Source: Monoplex corrugatus (lineage: Eukaryota; Mollusca; Gastropoda; Littorinimorpha; Ranellidae). Taken from it: DNA of 45,000 nt. The stretch is from contig JAPXFY010000269.1 in assembly GCA_030674185.1 (NCBI GenBank), positions 1 through 45,000 on the forward strand, in the 5' to 3' direction. Of this stretch, positions 12,011 through 22,330 are shown one piece after another. A model generated the notes under the pieces. It saw only the letters and a program-made list of their open reading frames with translations, made no database searches and was not told where the DNA came from. Within the stretch, counting starts at the first letter, position 1. Each line of letters opens with the position of its first letter. A program made the position numbers and the translations under genes.

Positions 12011-12701
12011 AACGGGTTATCGACGTTTATATTTCAGTGACTAGTGTGCTGATTATTCTCATAAACAGATGTCTGATTAGGGGCGCACTCTTTCTCTGTG
12101 GAAGAGAACATAATTAGATATGACTTAACTGATTAGAACAAACAAAAGGGAAACGGACCATTCTGCTAAATAGGCGTAGCACGGGAAAATATGGCTGCCA
12201 GAACAGAGGGACATGCGCTACACGCCTACACATTTGTGATGTCCACATTGGCGAACAAGTATTGATATGGGGCAGGACATCCAATTACTGCTGGCTATAT
12301 ATCAGTGAGGCATAGTAAGTATGTGTGATCAAATCTTTCTTTTCAAAGATATATTCCCATAAAATACCAGATACAGGTGGAAGTTGCACACTTTAAGATA
12401 AAAATGATAGCTGTATCTATCAAGTTATCCCTGGCTACAGATAAAGTTTGATGTGGCTTCTTGTTTCCTTATGACGTGTACACATAGTTTCTCTGTGACG
12501 TACCTGTGAATGTTGAGATATCAATATATTTGCCTTACATACTGCATACAGATCCCTTGTTGAAGATGTGACAGTCTGGCATGTGTCTTGAACTTTCACA
12601 AATAGGTTTGTTTAGGTCACATTTTTTTACTCGTATTTTATTAAAATGAGTACAAAGAAACAGAAAACAAAATTCATTCATTATCATTATCACTCACTCA
12701 C

Positions 12702-12813
12702 CTTAATGCCAGGTCTGTATTGTGGGGACTTCACGTCGAACATAGGATAGCCACTGGCTTCATTGTACAACAGACCCAGGAAAGTTAGCAATGGATGTTC
12801 ATCCAGAAATGCC
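12702..12813 (-). CDS. zyg11: ZYG11-like exon B, left copy
   Basis: A 112-nt exon between CTTCAG and GTGAGT. It takes phase 2 from exon A and encodes AFLDEHPLLTFLGLLYNEAS, then GYPMFDVKSPQYRPGIK. ZYG11B has the same AF...FVGLL.TDAGY arrangement at the end of its LRR region. The sequence is highly similar to the right copy at 34476-34587, and the frame is open. Confidence 0.8.
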
Positions 12814-12866
12814 CTGAAGAAAGTATTGAAAAATGCAAACGTAGAGATGACTAGCACACCACACAC

Positions 12867-12867
<1 letters not shown>

Positions 12868-12942
<75 letters not shown>

Positions 12943-13065
12943 GCAGACTCACACACACACATACACACAAACACACACAAACACACACACACACACAGAG
13001 CAGACTCACACACACACAAATACACACACACACACAAACACACACACACCACACACGCACACACA
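12868..13065. repeat. CA repeats in intron A-B
   Basis: Imperfect CA repeats with ACAAACAC and AGCAGACTCA interruptions. The right arm holds repeats at the same intron position. Confidence 0.95.
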
Positions 13066-13385
13066 ATAATAGTAAATCAATTTCAAAAACCTCCCTATCA
13101 TCAAGGACTATCTGTTGTCTGGTTAACATAAAAGTTGTATTGATTTGTTAGAAATATCCACAGAACTTTGGAAAAAACATACAAATATGTCATGAATAAA
13201 ACAGGAAATAACATGTACTGTTTATATTCCCAGTTTTTACATACTCAGTGACCTACTTTTAAGTGCAAAGTTGAAAATTTTTTCTAACTTATATTTTAGG
13301 CGCCCTATGTCATACATATGGAATACAGCTTTGGAGAATGACCTGTATGTGTCTGCCCATCTTTCTGTCTGTCCATCCATATAAT

Positions 13386-13424
13386 GTGTGTGTGTATGTG
13401 TGTATGTTTTGTGTGTGTGTGTGT

Positions 13425-13464
<40 letters not shown>

Positions 13465-13501
13465 ACTGTGTGTGAGTCTGTGTATTTGTGTACATGAATG
13501 G

Positions 13502-13553
<52 letters not shown>

Positions 13554-13626
13554 TGTTGTGTGTGTTGTGTGCGTATGCTAATGTGTGTGTCTGTGTATGT
13601 GTGTGTTCGTGTGTATGTATGGTAGT

Positions 13627-13690
<64 letters not shown>

Positions 13691-13692
13691 AC
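13386..13692. repeat. GT repeats in intron A-B
   Basis: Several GT runs separated by short unique bits, ending about 15 bp from the exon A donor. The right arm has a CA run at the same distance from its exon A donor (33965 onward), in the opposite orientation as expected. Confidence 0.95.
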
Positions 13693-13706
13693 GATGAAGC
13701 AATTAC

Positions 13707-14553
13707 CCAAGCATTTCTTCTGTCACATCCTCTCTTCCAGACATGTCCAGTGATGTCAGGTTTGGATTGGTGGATGGATCCATAAGCAAGGAACTCATTT
13801 GAAAGTCGCCAGGAATTTCGCATCTCTCATCCATAGACACATCGAGATGTCGCAACTGCTTCAGCTTATGCAGAGTATCAACAGTGGTGACTTCAGTTAG
13901 CTGGTTAAGCTCATACATTATCAACACTTGTAGCTGCTCTGCATGCTTCTCAAGAGGTGAAATATTGGTTATATTGTAGTTCTGAGATATATCCAGACTT
14001 TGAAGATTTGGAACATTGCTTGCTATAACACCCAGACAACTATCTGTAAGTCCTACGTCTGTCAAACTTAGGCAACGAACACTGTCAAGCATGGGAAACA
14101 ACTTGTTTGAATCAACTGAAAGGGACTCAGGGCAAGGTGTTGTCTTTTTTAGATCTTTACATCTGAATTTTTTCAGATTTGTCAAATTCTGTGATCCTAA
14201 GCACTTCAGGACATCAGTCAATGACAAAGAACTCCTGGAAATATCCAAGGACAACAAGCGATGGGGTTTCAATGTTTTCAATCCTTTTCTGTTACACATC
14301 GGGCATCTGGGATTGTAACATCTCTTAGACAGGCGTGTTCATACTGAAACAAAGATAATGTCCCATTGTGTAGCTTCCCTTGCTCACTTAATCTGTACAC
14401 TAGTTTTTCAGGAACATCACCGGGGAACCCTAAGCCAGGGTCACGCCACACAATCTTGTTCCGATTGCCCTCAGAGAATGTCCACATCTGATCAAAATTG
14501 TCAGCAAGGTAGTCTATAGAGATGTCCTGAAGACTTCTGATGGTTGTTGTCAT
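13707..14553 (-). pseudogene. zyg11: ZYG11-like exon A, left copy, frameshifted
   Basis: The start ATG is at 14553, after a short 5' UTR piece that begins at 14564 behind a TTTTGCAG acceptor. The first frame (MTTTIRSLQDISIDYL...) runs to a premature stop near 14281. A 1-nt deletion at about 14285-14290, relative to the right copy, moves the rest to another frame. That frame stays open to the donor at 13706/13705. The rest encodes leucine-rich repeats with LRHLDVSMD and LTSLDMSGREDVTEEMLG, matching the ZYG11 LRR block. The VHL-box-like start lacks the Cys that the right copy keeps (DISIDYL against DICLKYL). Confidence 0.8.
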
Positions 14554-14579
14554 GTTTATTGGTCCTGCAAAACGTACAA

Positions 14580-15370
14580 ACAATGATTAAAGACAATACT
14601 GTTTTAAATTCATATGGTCATTGATGTGTGAGAATATTTACACACACAAAAGTTAGAGTGATGGCCACATATAGACCTACAATATCAAGAATTATAAGGA
14701 TAATTTTATTACAAAGTGACAGTACTCTTCAATGTACTAAGCTAATGTCCATGAAATCATATAAAAGGCAGACTTTACATCATGGATAATGATGATTTCA
14801 TTAATTCATGGGAGAGATTATAATTAGCCAGGCTAATGCCCATAAACAGACATTAATCATGGATAAGGATAATTTTATGGTAAACCCGTTGGATAGAATA
14901 TTGTTTAATCAACCAGGCTGATGCCTATAAGCAGGCTTTGAACCATGGATAAGGATGATTTTATTGTAAGCCTCATTGACAGAAGACTATTCGATCAGTC
15001 AGGATAATGCCTCTGAAATAAAATAAAGGCTTTAAATCAAGAATAAGGAAGATGTTACTACCTCCAGAACAGAACATTTTAATGAGCCAAGCTAATGTCC
15101 ATTAAAACCGATAAAAAGCAGTCACAGTCTTTAACTCATGGATCGGAATGATTTTACTACCTCATGGCAGGGAATTCAGTTTTTCTTTTCTTTGAATATT
15201 GCTTAATTCTGTTGAATCATTTGCTTAATTCTTTTGACTTTTATTTTTACTATGTGATTTTTTTATCTTGTACACTTGTGCTTGCTTAGTGTTGTGCCAC
15301 AGAGCAAAATACTATCATGTTTCTTGACTCGCTGTTTTGTGGGAAATCTCAGACAGCAGTTTCTCATTGT
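14580..15370 (-). other. Left intron 1, paired with right intron 1
   Basis: No ORF of interest. Line by line this stretch reads as the diverged inverse complement of 32330-33080, with shared TAATGATGATTTCATTA-like and GCCAGGCTAATGCCC-like blocks. A motif of roughly 120 bp (GAT(A/G)AGGATGATTTTATT, then GGCTAATGCC) recurs three to five times within it in both arms. Confidence 0.75.
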
Positions 15371-15384
15371 ATAGGCCTAATGAG

Positions 15385-15745
15385 AAGAAAATAGGAACCA
15401 GAAAAACACGAAAATAGAATCAGAACGCGTATTTAATACACAAGACAAGACAGGCGCAACTTTTCGGCCAACTGGCCTTTGTCAAGCGTGAATGTAAGAT
15501 CACGAACAAACACCAAATACAAAATTATGATTTTAGTCCCTTTCTCCCAGTGGACGAAGCAGCAGGGAAGTTTCAGTCTTTTTCTCATAATTTTGGAGTT
15601 GGTGTTTGTTTGTGATCTTACATTCACGCTTGACAAAGGCCAGTTGGCCGAAAATTTGCGCCTGTCTTGTCTTGTATTAAATACGCGTTCTGATTTTCTT
15701 TTCGTGTTTTTCTGGTTCCTATTTGCCTGAACGCGGGCAGTCGCA
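15385..15745. mobile_element. Fold-back element, uninterrupted copy
   Basis: Bases about 15389-15530 and 15590-15725 are inverse complements containing ACGCGTATTTAATAC, CAAGACAAGACAGGCGC and TTTTCGGCCAACTGGCC. They pair around a loop of about 50 bp. The right arm extends further outward (to about 15745, with GCGGGCAGTCGCACTTG) than the left arm. A relative lies at 1711-1970. There is no counterpart in the right duplication arm, so it inserted after the duplication or was lost there. Confidence 0.8.
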
Positions 15746-15817
15746 CTTGTTTTGAGAAAAAAAATAGTCGTGATACATGACTCAACAGTGACATGACTGA
15801 TTCCCCTGTAACCAATT

Positions 15818-15925
15818 AAATGGGAAAGAACTCATGCAAATTTCTAAGCACAACAAGCGATGGGGCTCTAATGTTTTTAATCCTGTTTTGGTTACACCAG
15901 ACATGTGGGATTGTAACCAGGCATG
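15818..15925 (-). pseudogene. Partial duplicate of ZYG11-like exon A
   Basis: On the minus strand this stretch of about 100 bp matches the internal part of exon A at 14221-14330. Shared marks are CAACAAGCGATGGGG, AATGTTTT(T/C)AATCCT and GGGATTGTAAC. It has no splice sites, lies in intron 1 beside the fold-back element, and carries stops in the original frame. It appears to be a fragment left from a local rearrangement. Confidence 0.65.
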
Positions 15926-16160
15926 TGAGATTGTTTAGCTATCTGTGACCAGCTGACTGCAACATGAACATTTAGTCCTATTAGTTTTAACCTGTTAGTG
16001 GTATAGGGTATGTGTTTCCAAAAACCATATATAATGCAACAGAAAAATTAAATGTAATTGTTCTTTTAAAGGTTTGTTTCTCTATTCATATTAGAAAAAA
16101 AGTTGACATCCAGGTATACATGAGTTATAACAAAAAAAGTAATGCAATGTTGTCACTCAC

Positions 16161-16290
16161 CTTGAGAGAAATAATTCCAAGTATTGAGGGACGTAGTACA
16201 ATGTAGGCCTATGTCGTACGTTCTGTCTCTCACACAGCGTGTCACACAGCAATGGTTCCTTTTCTTGGCTTTGTCCTGATGTATATAGGC
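16161..16290 (-). promoter_or_regulatory. Non-coding first exon and promoter side, left copy
   Basis: A strong donor, CAAG followed by GTGAGTGAC, lies at 16161/16160. Upstream sequence (TGTCACACGCTGTG, then GTCCCTCAATACT) is shared with the right copy ending at 32017 and with a third copy ending at 18514. A TATATAC-like box and a CACGTGA E-box lie at about 16278-16305 on the minus strand. The transcription start cannot be seen directly, so the exon's outer limit is approximate. Confidence 0.5.
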
Positions 16291-16314
16291 CTATTCTCAC
16301 GTGACTAGTGGAAT

Positions 16315-16783
16315 GTGGACAATGACGACCAAGTGACTGTATGGTTACATGTTTCTGGTGTTCCCCCAGGAAATTGGTCTAGGACAATTTTCAGTCTGTC
16401 TGTCTGTCTGTTTTCTCTATCTCTGTTTCTCTCTGTCTCTCTTGTCTCTGACTGTATGTCTGTCTGTCTGTCTGTCTGTCTTGTCTGTTTGCCTGCCTGC
16501 CTGCCTGTCCTGTCTGTCTGTCTGTCTGTAGCTCTTTCTCTCTCTCTCTCACTCTCTCTTTCTCTCTCTCACTCTCTCTGCTATTGTATAATTGAAGTTT
16601 GAGTGTGGGTCCTATATTGTATTTATTCCAAAATATGCATTATCCAAGAACAACTATGCATTATATTTTGTGATTGTATAATGTTTATAGTGTGTTCACA
16701 CACATTAAAAATGATGCTATGGCCTTACTGAATAAATTTCTGATTCTGATTCTGATTTGATTCTGATTCCTCTCTCTCTCTCT

Positions 16784-16838
<55 letters not shown>

Positions 16839-17960
16839 TTTTGTCAGTATGTGTTTGTGTGAAATAACATATGCACAAGTAATATATTTTGAAATTCAGT
16901 GATTTAGATAAGATATTTTGGTTCCCTGTGAGACAAGGGCTGGATGAAGATGGAAATTGTGTATAGTGTTTATCTCTCACCCTTGCAAATAAAATGTGAT
17001 CTTATCTCACTTACCTTATGTTAGCTTTCTGTATCTCCCAGGCCTGATTAATGCCAGGATATATTATAATGATAAACAATTATATTAATAATATAATGAA
17101 TTGTGGTGCGCCTGCAGTTCTCTAGACACTTACTATTCTACAAAACATAAAGACATGAAATTATACATGAACACACACTCACTATTTTTATCCTTTAGCA
17201 TCATACACACGCTCTAACTAACATCCACATAAAAGACTCTACAAGAATGCATTAAAACAGCATAGGACAGGATCAGTGAAACAAAATTAATTCAAACAGA
17301 AAGACCCTTAGAAAAGGAGGGCTTTAAGATGGGTCTTAAGAGAGGAAAGTTAGTAGGCAATTCTCTCAGATCAGAGGGCAGATTATTCTTCAGAAAAGCT
17401 CCAAAATGGGCAAAAGATTATAAAGGATATCTTTATCTGTTTTGAGGGATTTTGAACACCTGAGTAGAAGAAGAAGAGCGAAGACTACAAGAAGAAGAAT
17501 AGGTATGGAGCAGTACAGAGTGACAAGAGCTGATGTGTTTGTGTTATGTTATGAAAGGAATCAGCAACACAATGCCAATCCACATTGGAACTCCATAGCA
17601 TCATGATTACCATCCCCATCATCATCGTCATCATAGCACTGTAACAAAATATCCCAGACGTTGTGGCCACTGAAGTGGCGTAGAAAATGGAAATGAAAAC
17701 AAAAACACAAAAGATTGTGTAATATCATGTAAGATCAAGTAACCCATGTAATAGTGAAAACACACAACAACAACAAAAATAAATTTAAAAAAAGACTGGG
17801 GCAAATTTAAAGAGGGTACTACTTATATCCAACCGTCCAACACTACATACTGTCTAGTGGTTCAACTTTGACAAGGAAAGTAGGAGTGGACCCTTTACAT
17901 CAACACAAACAGACCGAGACAAGAGATTGACACTAAAACAGCACAAGGGCATTATCACTA
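16315..17960 (-). repeat. Upstream module copy P2 with LINE relic
   Basis: This copy contains a CCTGGGGGAACACC-type block (minus), GTCT/TC-rich tracts (16385-16575 and 16770-16835) and the GACAAGGGCTGGATGAAGA block. It continues with the degenerate LINE end also seen at 2.63-3.66 kb (minus-strand tail near 17430-17290). The element continues to about 17960 through a GTACTACTTAT block. It is the inverse counterpart of 28480-30071 and keeps the empty site of the CR1/L2-like LINE that sits at 30072. No intact gene. Confidence 0.65.
16576..16770 (+). mobile_element. Retroelement 3' tail within TC tract
   Basis: AT-rich sequence ends in AATAAATTTCTGATTCTGA with a short TGATTC-type tail, and is flanked on both sides by TC repeats. 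P1, P3 and P4 lack it at this position. The tail form is typical of LINE/SINE 3' ends. The family is not identified. Confidence 0.45.
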
Positions 17961-18490
17961 CACGTAATCTAACAAAGTCCAGTACATTTATGGTTATCTC
18001 TTATTGTCTAATGCAACATACTGGAATGACATGTGTTAAACAGAAAACCTAGATTAGTGAAAGATTTCCATCCTCTCAGTCTGCAATGACACAACAGCAA
18101 AACAAACAGATAACTATACAGCACACCACACCAAATAAACGTGCAGCTGCTCAAGCTTGGTCAGAAAGAAACTGGACGGTAGTGGCCAGAAACTGACCTC
18201 TCATGATTACACTTGTGTGGTTTGACCACAAGAGCTGATAGATATATCATTTTTAAATCAAGAAAAGGCCTGATGAAGAAAAACAGAACAGCAACAAAAC
18301 AAAAGAAATAACGCCTGAACGCAAAATAAAAATTCGTAAAATAATAAACAATAAATTGACAAAATTCCTTACAGCTGAACTAACTTATCATAAAATATCC
18401 CAGGGAAAGGACTGCTACTATCTGTCATGGTATTATCATCACTCAAACAATGTACTCAGTATTGATATTTTTAAGTAGAGTGAACTGCAA
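17960..18490. other. Unassigned spacer
   Basis: This is the AT-rich spacer between modules P2 and P3. I see no ORF, repeat or RNA that I can name. Confidence 0.6.
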
Positions 18491-19900
18491 AAGTAACGCA
18501 GTTTATCACTCACCTTGGAAAAAGGTAATTCAGACTGTTGAGGGAGGAAGTATGTTGCAAGTTCTCTCACAACGTGTCACAGAGCAATGGTAATCTCTTA
18601 CAGGTAAAAAGTCACTGCACAAACTCCACTCTTTTTTATGTGTGTGTGATACTCCACTCCTTGTTGTTGTTTTGTATTATGAAAACAAGGAGTTGAGTAT
18701 CACAAAAACAAAACAAAAACAAAAAAGCGGGACATGGACAATGAAGGATAAAGTGACTGTATGGTCACTCTTTTCAGGTGTTCCCTCAGGAAAATGGTCT
18801 AAGACAATTAACTCTCTCTCTCTCTCCCTCTCCTCTCTCTGTTTCTGTGTCTGTCTGTCTGTCTCTGTTTCTTTGTCCTCTGTCTCTGTCTGTCTGTCTG
18901 TCTATCTGTCTCATCTTTTGTAAATATTTGCGTGAAATAAGATACAGTAAGTGGTATATTTTTATATTCAATGATTTAGATAAGGTATTTTAGGCCCCTG
19001 TTAGACAAGGGCTGGATGAAGAAGGAAAGCGTGTGTAGTGTTTATCTATCACCCTTTCAAATACAATTGATCTTATCTTACTTATCTTATCTTAGCTTTT
19101 CTGTATCTCCCAGGCCTGATTATGCCAGGATATGTTGTAATGATACAAATAATGATAAGACATTGAACTATACATGTAACACACATTCATTATTTTTATT
19201 CTTTAACAACTTGCACACACTCTAAATAACATCCACATACAAGACACTACAAGAATGCATTAAAAGCCAGCGTCAATTTGGCACGTGTTATCAGTATGGC
19301 GTCACTAGCTGCACACAGTCTGGTTCTATTTATAACGTCTTTGGTCCCCTCTCAAAACAAGACTGGATAAAGCAGTAAATCATGTGTAGTATTTATCTGT
19401 CACCCTTGGAAATAAAGACTGAGTTTACCTTACTTATCTTATCTTGACTTGTCTGTATTTCTCAGCCTGACTGATGCCAGGATATGTTGTGAAAGGAAAC
19501 GTTGAGGATAATAAGTCACAGTCTCAATCCACAATGGAACTCCATAGTATCATGATTACCATCCCCATCATCATTGTCACCATAGCCTTGTAAACAATTA
19601 TACCAGACATTGTGGCCATTGAAATGGCATAGAAAATAGAAAATAAAAATAGACAAATAAAACATTGAATAACACCATGTTAAGTAACCCCACGCAATAG
19701 TGAACACCTTACCCCCACCCCACTCCACCCCCCAAAAACGCCGCGATCAATTTGAAAGGGGTACTACTTATATGCAGCCTTGTCACATTGCATTCCTGAG
19801 TCATTCAGCTAAGAGGAAAGTGGAGTGACCCTATTACATCAATGCAAACAAAACCTGGACCAGAGCTTTAGACACAAAGACAGAGTCATTCACTCCCTAG
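18490..19900 (-). repeat. Third promoter/first-exon module copy P3
   Basis: It begins with a first-exon-like segment (minus-strand donor AAG then GTGAGTGAT at 18514/18513, and GTGACACGTTGTGAGAGA upstream). It continues with the GGTGTTCCCTCAGGAAAATG block, TC/TCTG tracts at 18810-18910, the GACAAGGGCTGGATGAAGA block and the LINE relic, ending near 19900. No ZYG11 exon is attached to it, so it is either a spare promoter module or what remains of a third gene copy. Confidence 0.65.
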
Positions 19901-19947
19901 AACATAACATGTATAGCTAGCTCTTATTTCCTATACGTGACATAGAT

Positions 19948-19948
19948 G

Positions 19949-20013
<65 letters not shown>

Positions 20014-20199
20014 GTGTGAGCTTATGTGTGTCACAGTTTGTTTTGTGTGTGTGTGTGTGAGTACTTGTGTGTGTGTGTGTGTGTATGTCAGTGTGTCTCA
20101 GCATGTGTGTGTGGTGTGTGTGCGCGTGCGCGTGTTTTGTACTTGTGGTGTGTGTGTTGTGTATTTGTGTGTTTGTGTGTGTACTTGTGTGTAAACATT

Positions 20200-20234
<35 letters not shown>

Positions 20235-20275
20235 ATGTGTGTGTGTGAACGCTCTCATGCGTGTGCATGTCTGTG
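19948..20275. repeat. GT microsatellite cluster
   Basis: GT runs with short interruptions including GCGCGTGCGCG. Predicted frames of Val/Cys are artefacts. Confidence 0.95.
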
Positions 20276-20309
20276 TCACAGCATATGTGTGTCTGTGCAT
20301 CTCTCTCAA

Positions 20310-21390
20310 AACTTAGAGGGAAATGGCAAAAAAATCTTTGTTGTTTCTGTGTGTGTTATGGTTTATCTAATTTTTTTCTTTTTTGTGTTCTAATCATGCG
20401 TGTACAGTAGCAAGGATTAGTCATATGGCAGGTCCAGTGGGACCTAGTGGCACTATTCTTAAGTAATACAATGTTCTGAAGTCTGAAGCCTCTAAAAGCT
20501 TTCATTATCTTATTTTCTCTCTCCCTCTCTCTCTCTCCTACAAACACACGTTCACTAAATTGCTGACGAAATTTATGAAAAATTCCATGATAGTTGTAGC
20601 TACTGAAATAGAAATTGCATGTAATGAAGTCAAGTTCACACCACTATAAAATAAAGTCCAATATAACGAAATCTAATTCACATTACTATAAAATCCAATG
20701 CTACAAAATCCTCAGTTCATGGTCTGAAAACATGCATGTCATGATATCTAACACCAGGACATGAACCACAACCATGACAATAAACTGACAGCATCAAAGC
20801 AGACGCTAACTACTACACAAGGCTGCAGTTAATAGTGTCCATACCATGTATGCTCCTTACCAGACATATCATTGCTGTTCAACAGATACCACTTAAAAGT
20901 GTTTATGACTGGTTATGCTGTTGGTCTGTCTGTGTAAACAAACTGTCATAAGCTTGCCAGAACACTAGGTGTCTGTTTCTCATTGTTTTCTGTGTGTTTG
21001 CTTTGTGCGGTAGAAAAAATAAAATAAAAAGGTAATTGCAGCAAAATAGGCAATTAGAAGAATAAGCAAATGTATGAACAGATAATCAAATAGGTACTGA
21101 ACAAATAAATAAAACATTTCTTTGTTTCTTCCTAACTTTGCGTTTTCTTTATTTCTTTTCTCCTGTCTTTTGGGATTGGAACAACAACAAAGACCACACA
21201 GCAGGTTTAATCACTTTATAACAGCCTGCTCTCCTTCTTGCTGTGACAACTACAAAGCCCACACAATGAATGTAATCACACCCCTCCCCCTCCCCTCTCT
21301 CTGCCCTCTGGCCCAGTAAAAACCTGTCGACCCCTTTATGTGTCTCCTTTCTAAGTGTCCCTCCCATGAAGTATCAAGCTCTCTCACTCA
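20310..21390. other. Unassigned spacer
   Basis: AT-rich, with short local repeats (for example two ACTATAAAAT-type phrases near 20640-20700). I see no gene or named element. Confidence 0.55.
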
Positions 21391-22330
21391 CTGTAGTCCG
21401 GTTGCCATATGATGATTTTTAGCATGACCTAAAAATATAGTACTCATAATTGATCTCAGCGGTTTTGAGCTCTTTAGTGTCCATATATAACATATCCAAC
21501 TGATGCCACCCTGACACTGTTGAGCATTTTGAAAAATCCAACATGGCCACCAAGATGGCGGCCTGAATTTTTAAAATAAGTGATATGACATTCTTGGTAA
21601 TGCAGAACGCTATTTTTTGAGACTGACTGCCCAAACTTATTATGCAGAAACCCAAAAACATGTTTTAGTAAATGTGCGTATGTTTACATTTCCAAAATGG
21701 CCGCCAATATGGCGGCTGAAAGTAAGCAAGTACTGACACATGTTCAGTTTTTCACACAAGTCGATAGTTTTTGCGACATACCAGCATGAAATATTTCCTG
21801 TTTGACTCTAAAACACATGCAATACATTTGAAATATATCTTAATGCCTGATTGTATGTTTATAGCATAAAAATGGCTGCCAAATTTAGAAAATCTTTTAA
21901 CCGGGAGGACATCAAACATTCCTTTCTTTGGTTCGTTAAGGAATGGGGAGTGGGTGGGTTCTGACTTCTTTTATAATAAAGTAGAATTGTACCTGGCTGT
22001 AAATTACATAAAATATAAACAGAATAAGTAGCGTTAACATTACATATTCAGAAACTATCACAGAAACACAAACCACCAATACAGAATGTTACCCAATAAG
22101 GCTGTCAGAACGTTAAAAAAGCTTGTCCAGGGACACAGGAACAGGAGCAAAGACATGTCACTTGGGTGACAGGTAAAAACCATAACCACACTGCACAGTC
22201 ATGATGTGTTATGACAGTACTTGTTTTGTTTGGAGTAATGCAGTTATGACACACAAAACGCGGCAAAATGTTTCATTTGTTTACATCTATGAATCAAGAG
22301 CAAAGCAACTACGTAGTACTTGTGGAGTCA
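21390..22330 (-). other. Probable 3' non-coding part of the PIN-like element
   Basis: It holds repeated ATGGCCGCCA/ATGGCGGC phrases (21540-21570, 21695-21720 and 21870) in otherwise AT-rich DNA. From memory, such GGCGGC-ATGG phrases often accompany the multicopy invertebrate gene family found next to it at 22330. The link is therefore an inference from proximity and memory. Confidence 0.3.

Larger units (their letters stand above)
5357..16290 (-). pseudogene. zyg11: ZYG11-like gene, left copy (probably inactivated)
   Basis: A multi-exon gene for a ZYG11-family protein. Known members are CUL2 ubiquitin-ligase substrate receptors (VHL-box, leucine-rich repeats, then armadillo-like repeats) that read glycine N-degrons. 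Exons in order: a non-coding first exon ending at 16161, then A 14553-13707, B 12813-12702, C 9570-9415, D 7295-7084 and E 5412-5357. All have AG/GT borders, and phases join A-B-C-D and D-E. A single 1-nt deletion near 14285 breaks exon A. B to E are open and join in frame. Only the N-terminal half of the family's length is represented, and exons for the remaining armadillo part were not found below 5357. It is the inverted paralog of the plus-strand gene at 31895-43234. If the deletion is a sequencing error, the visible part would be intact. Confidence 0.75.
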
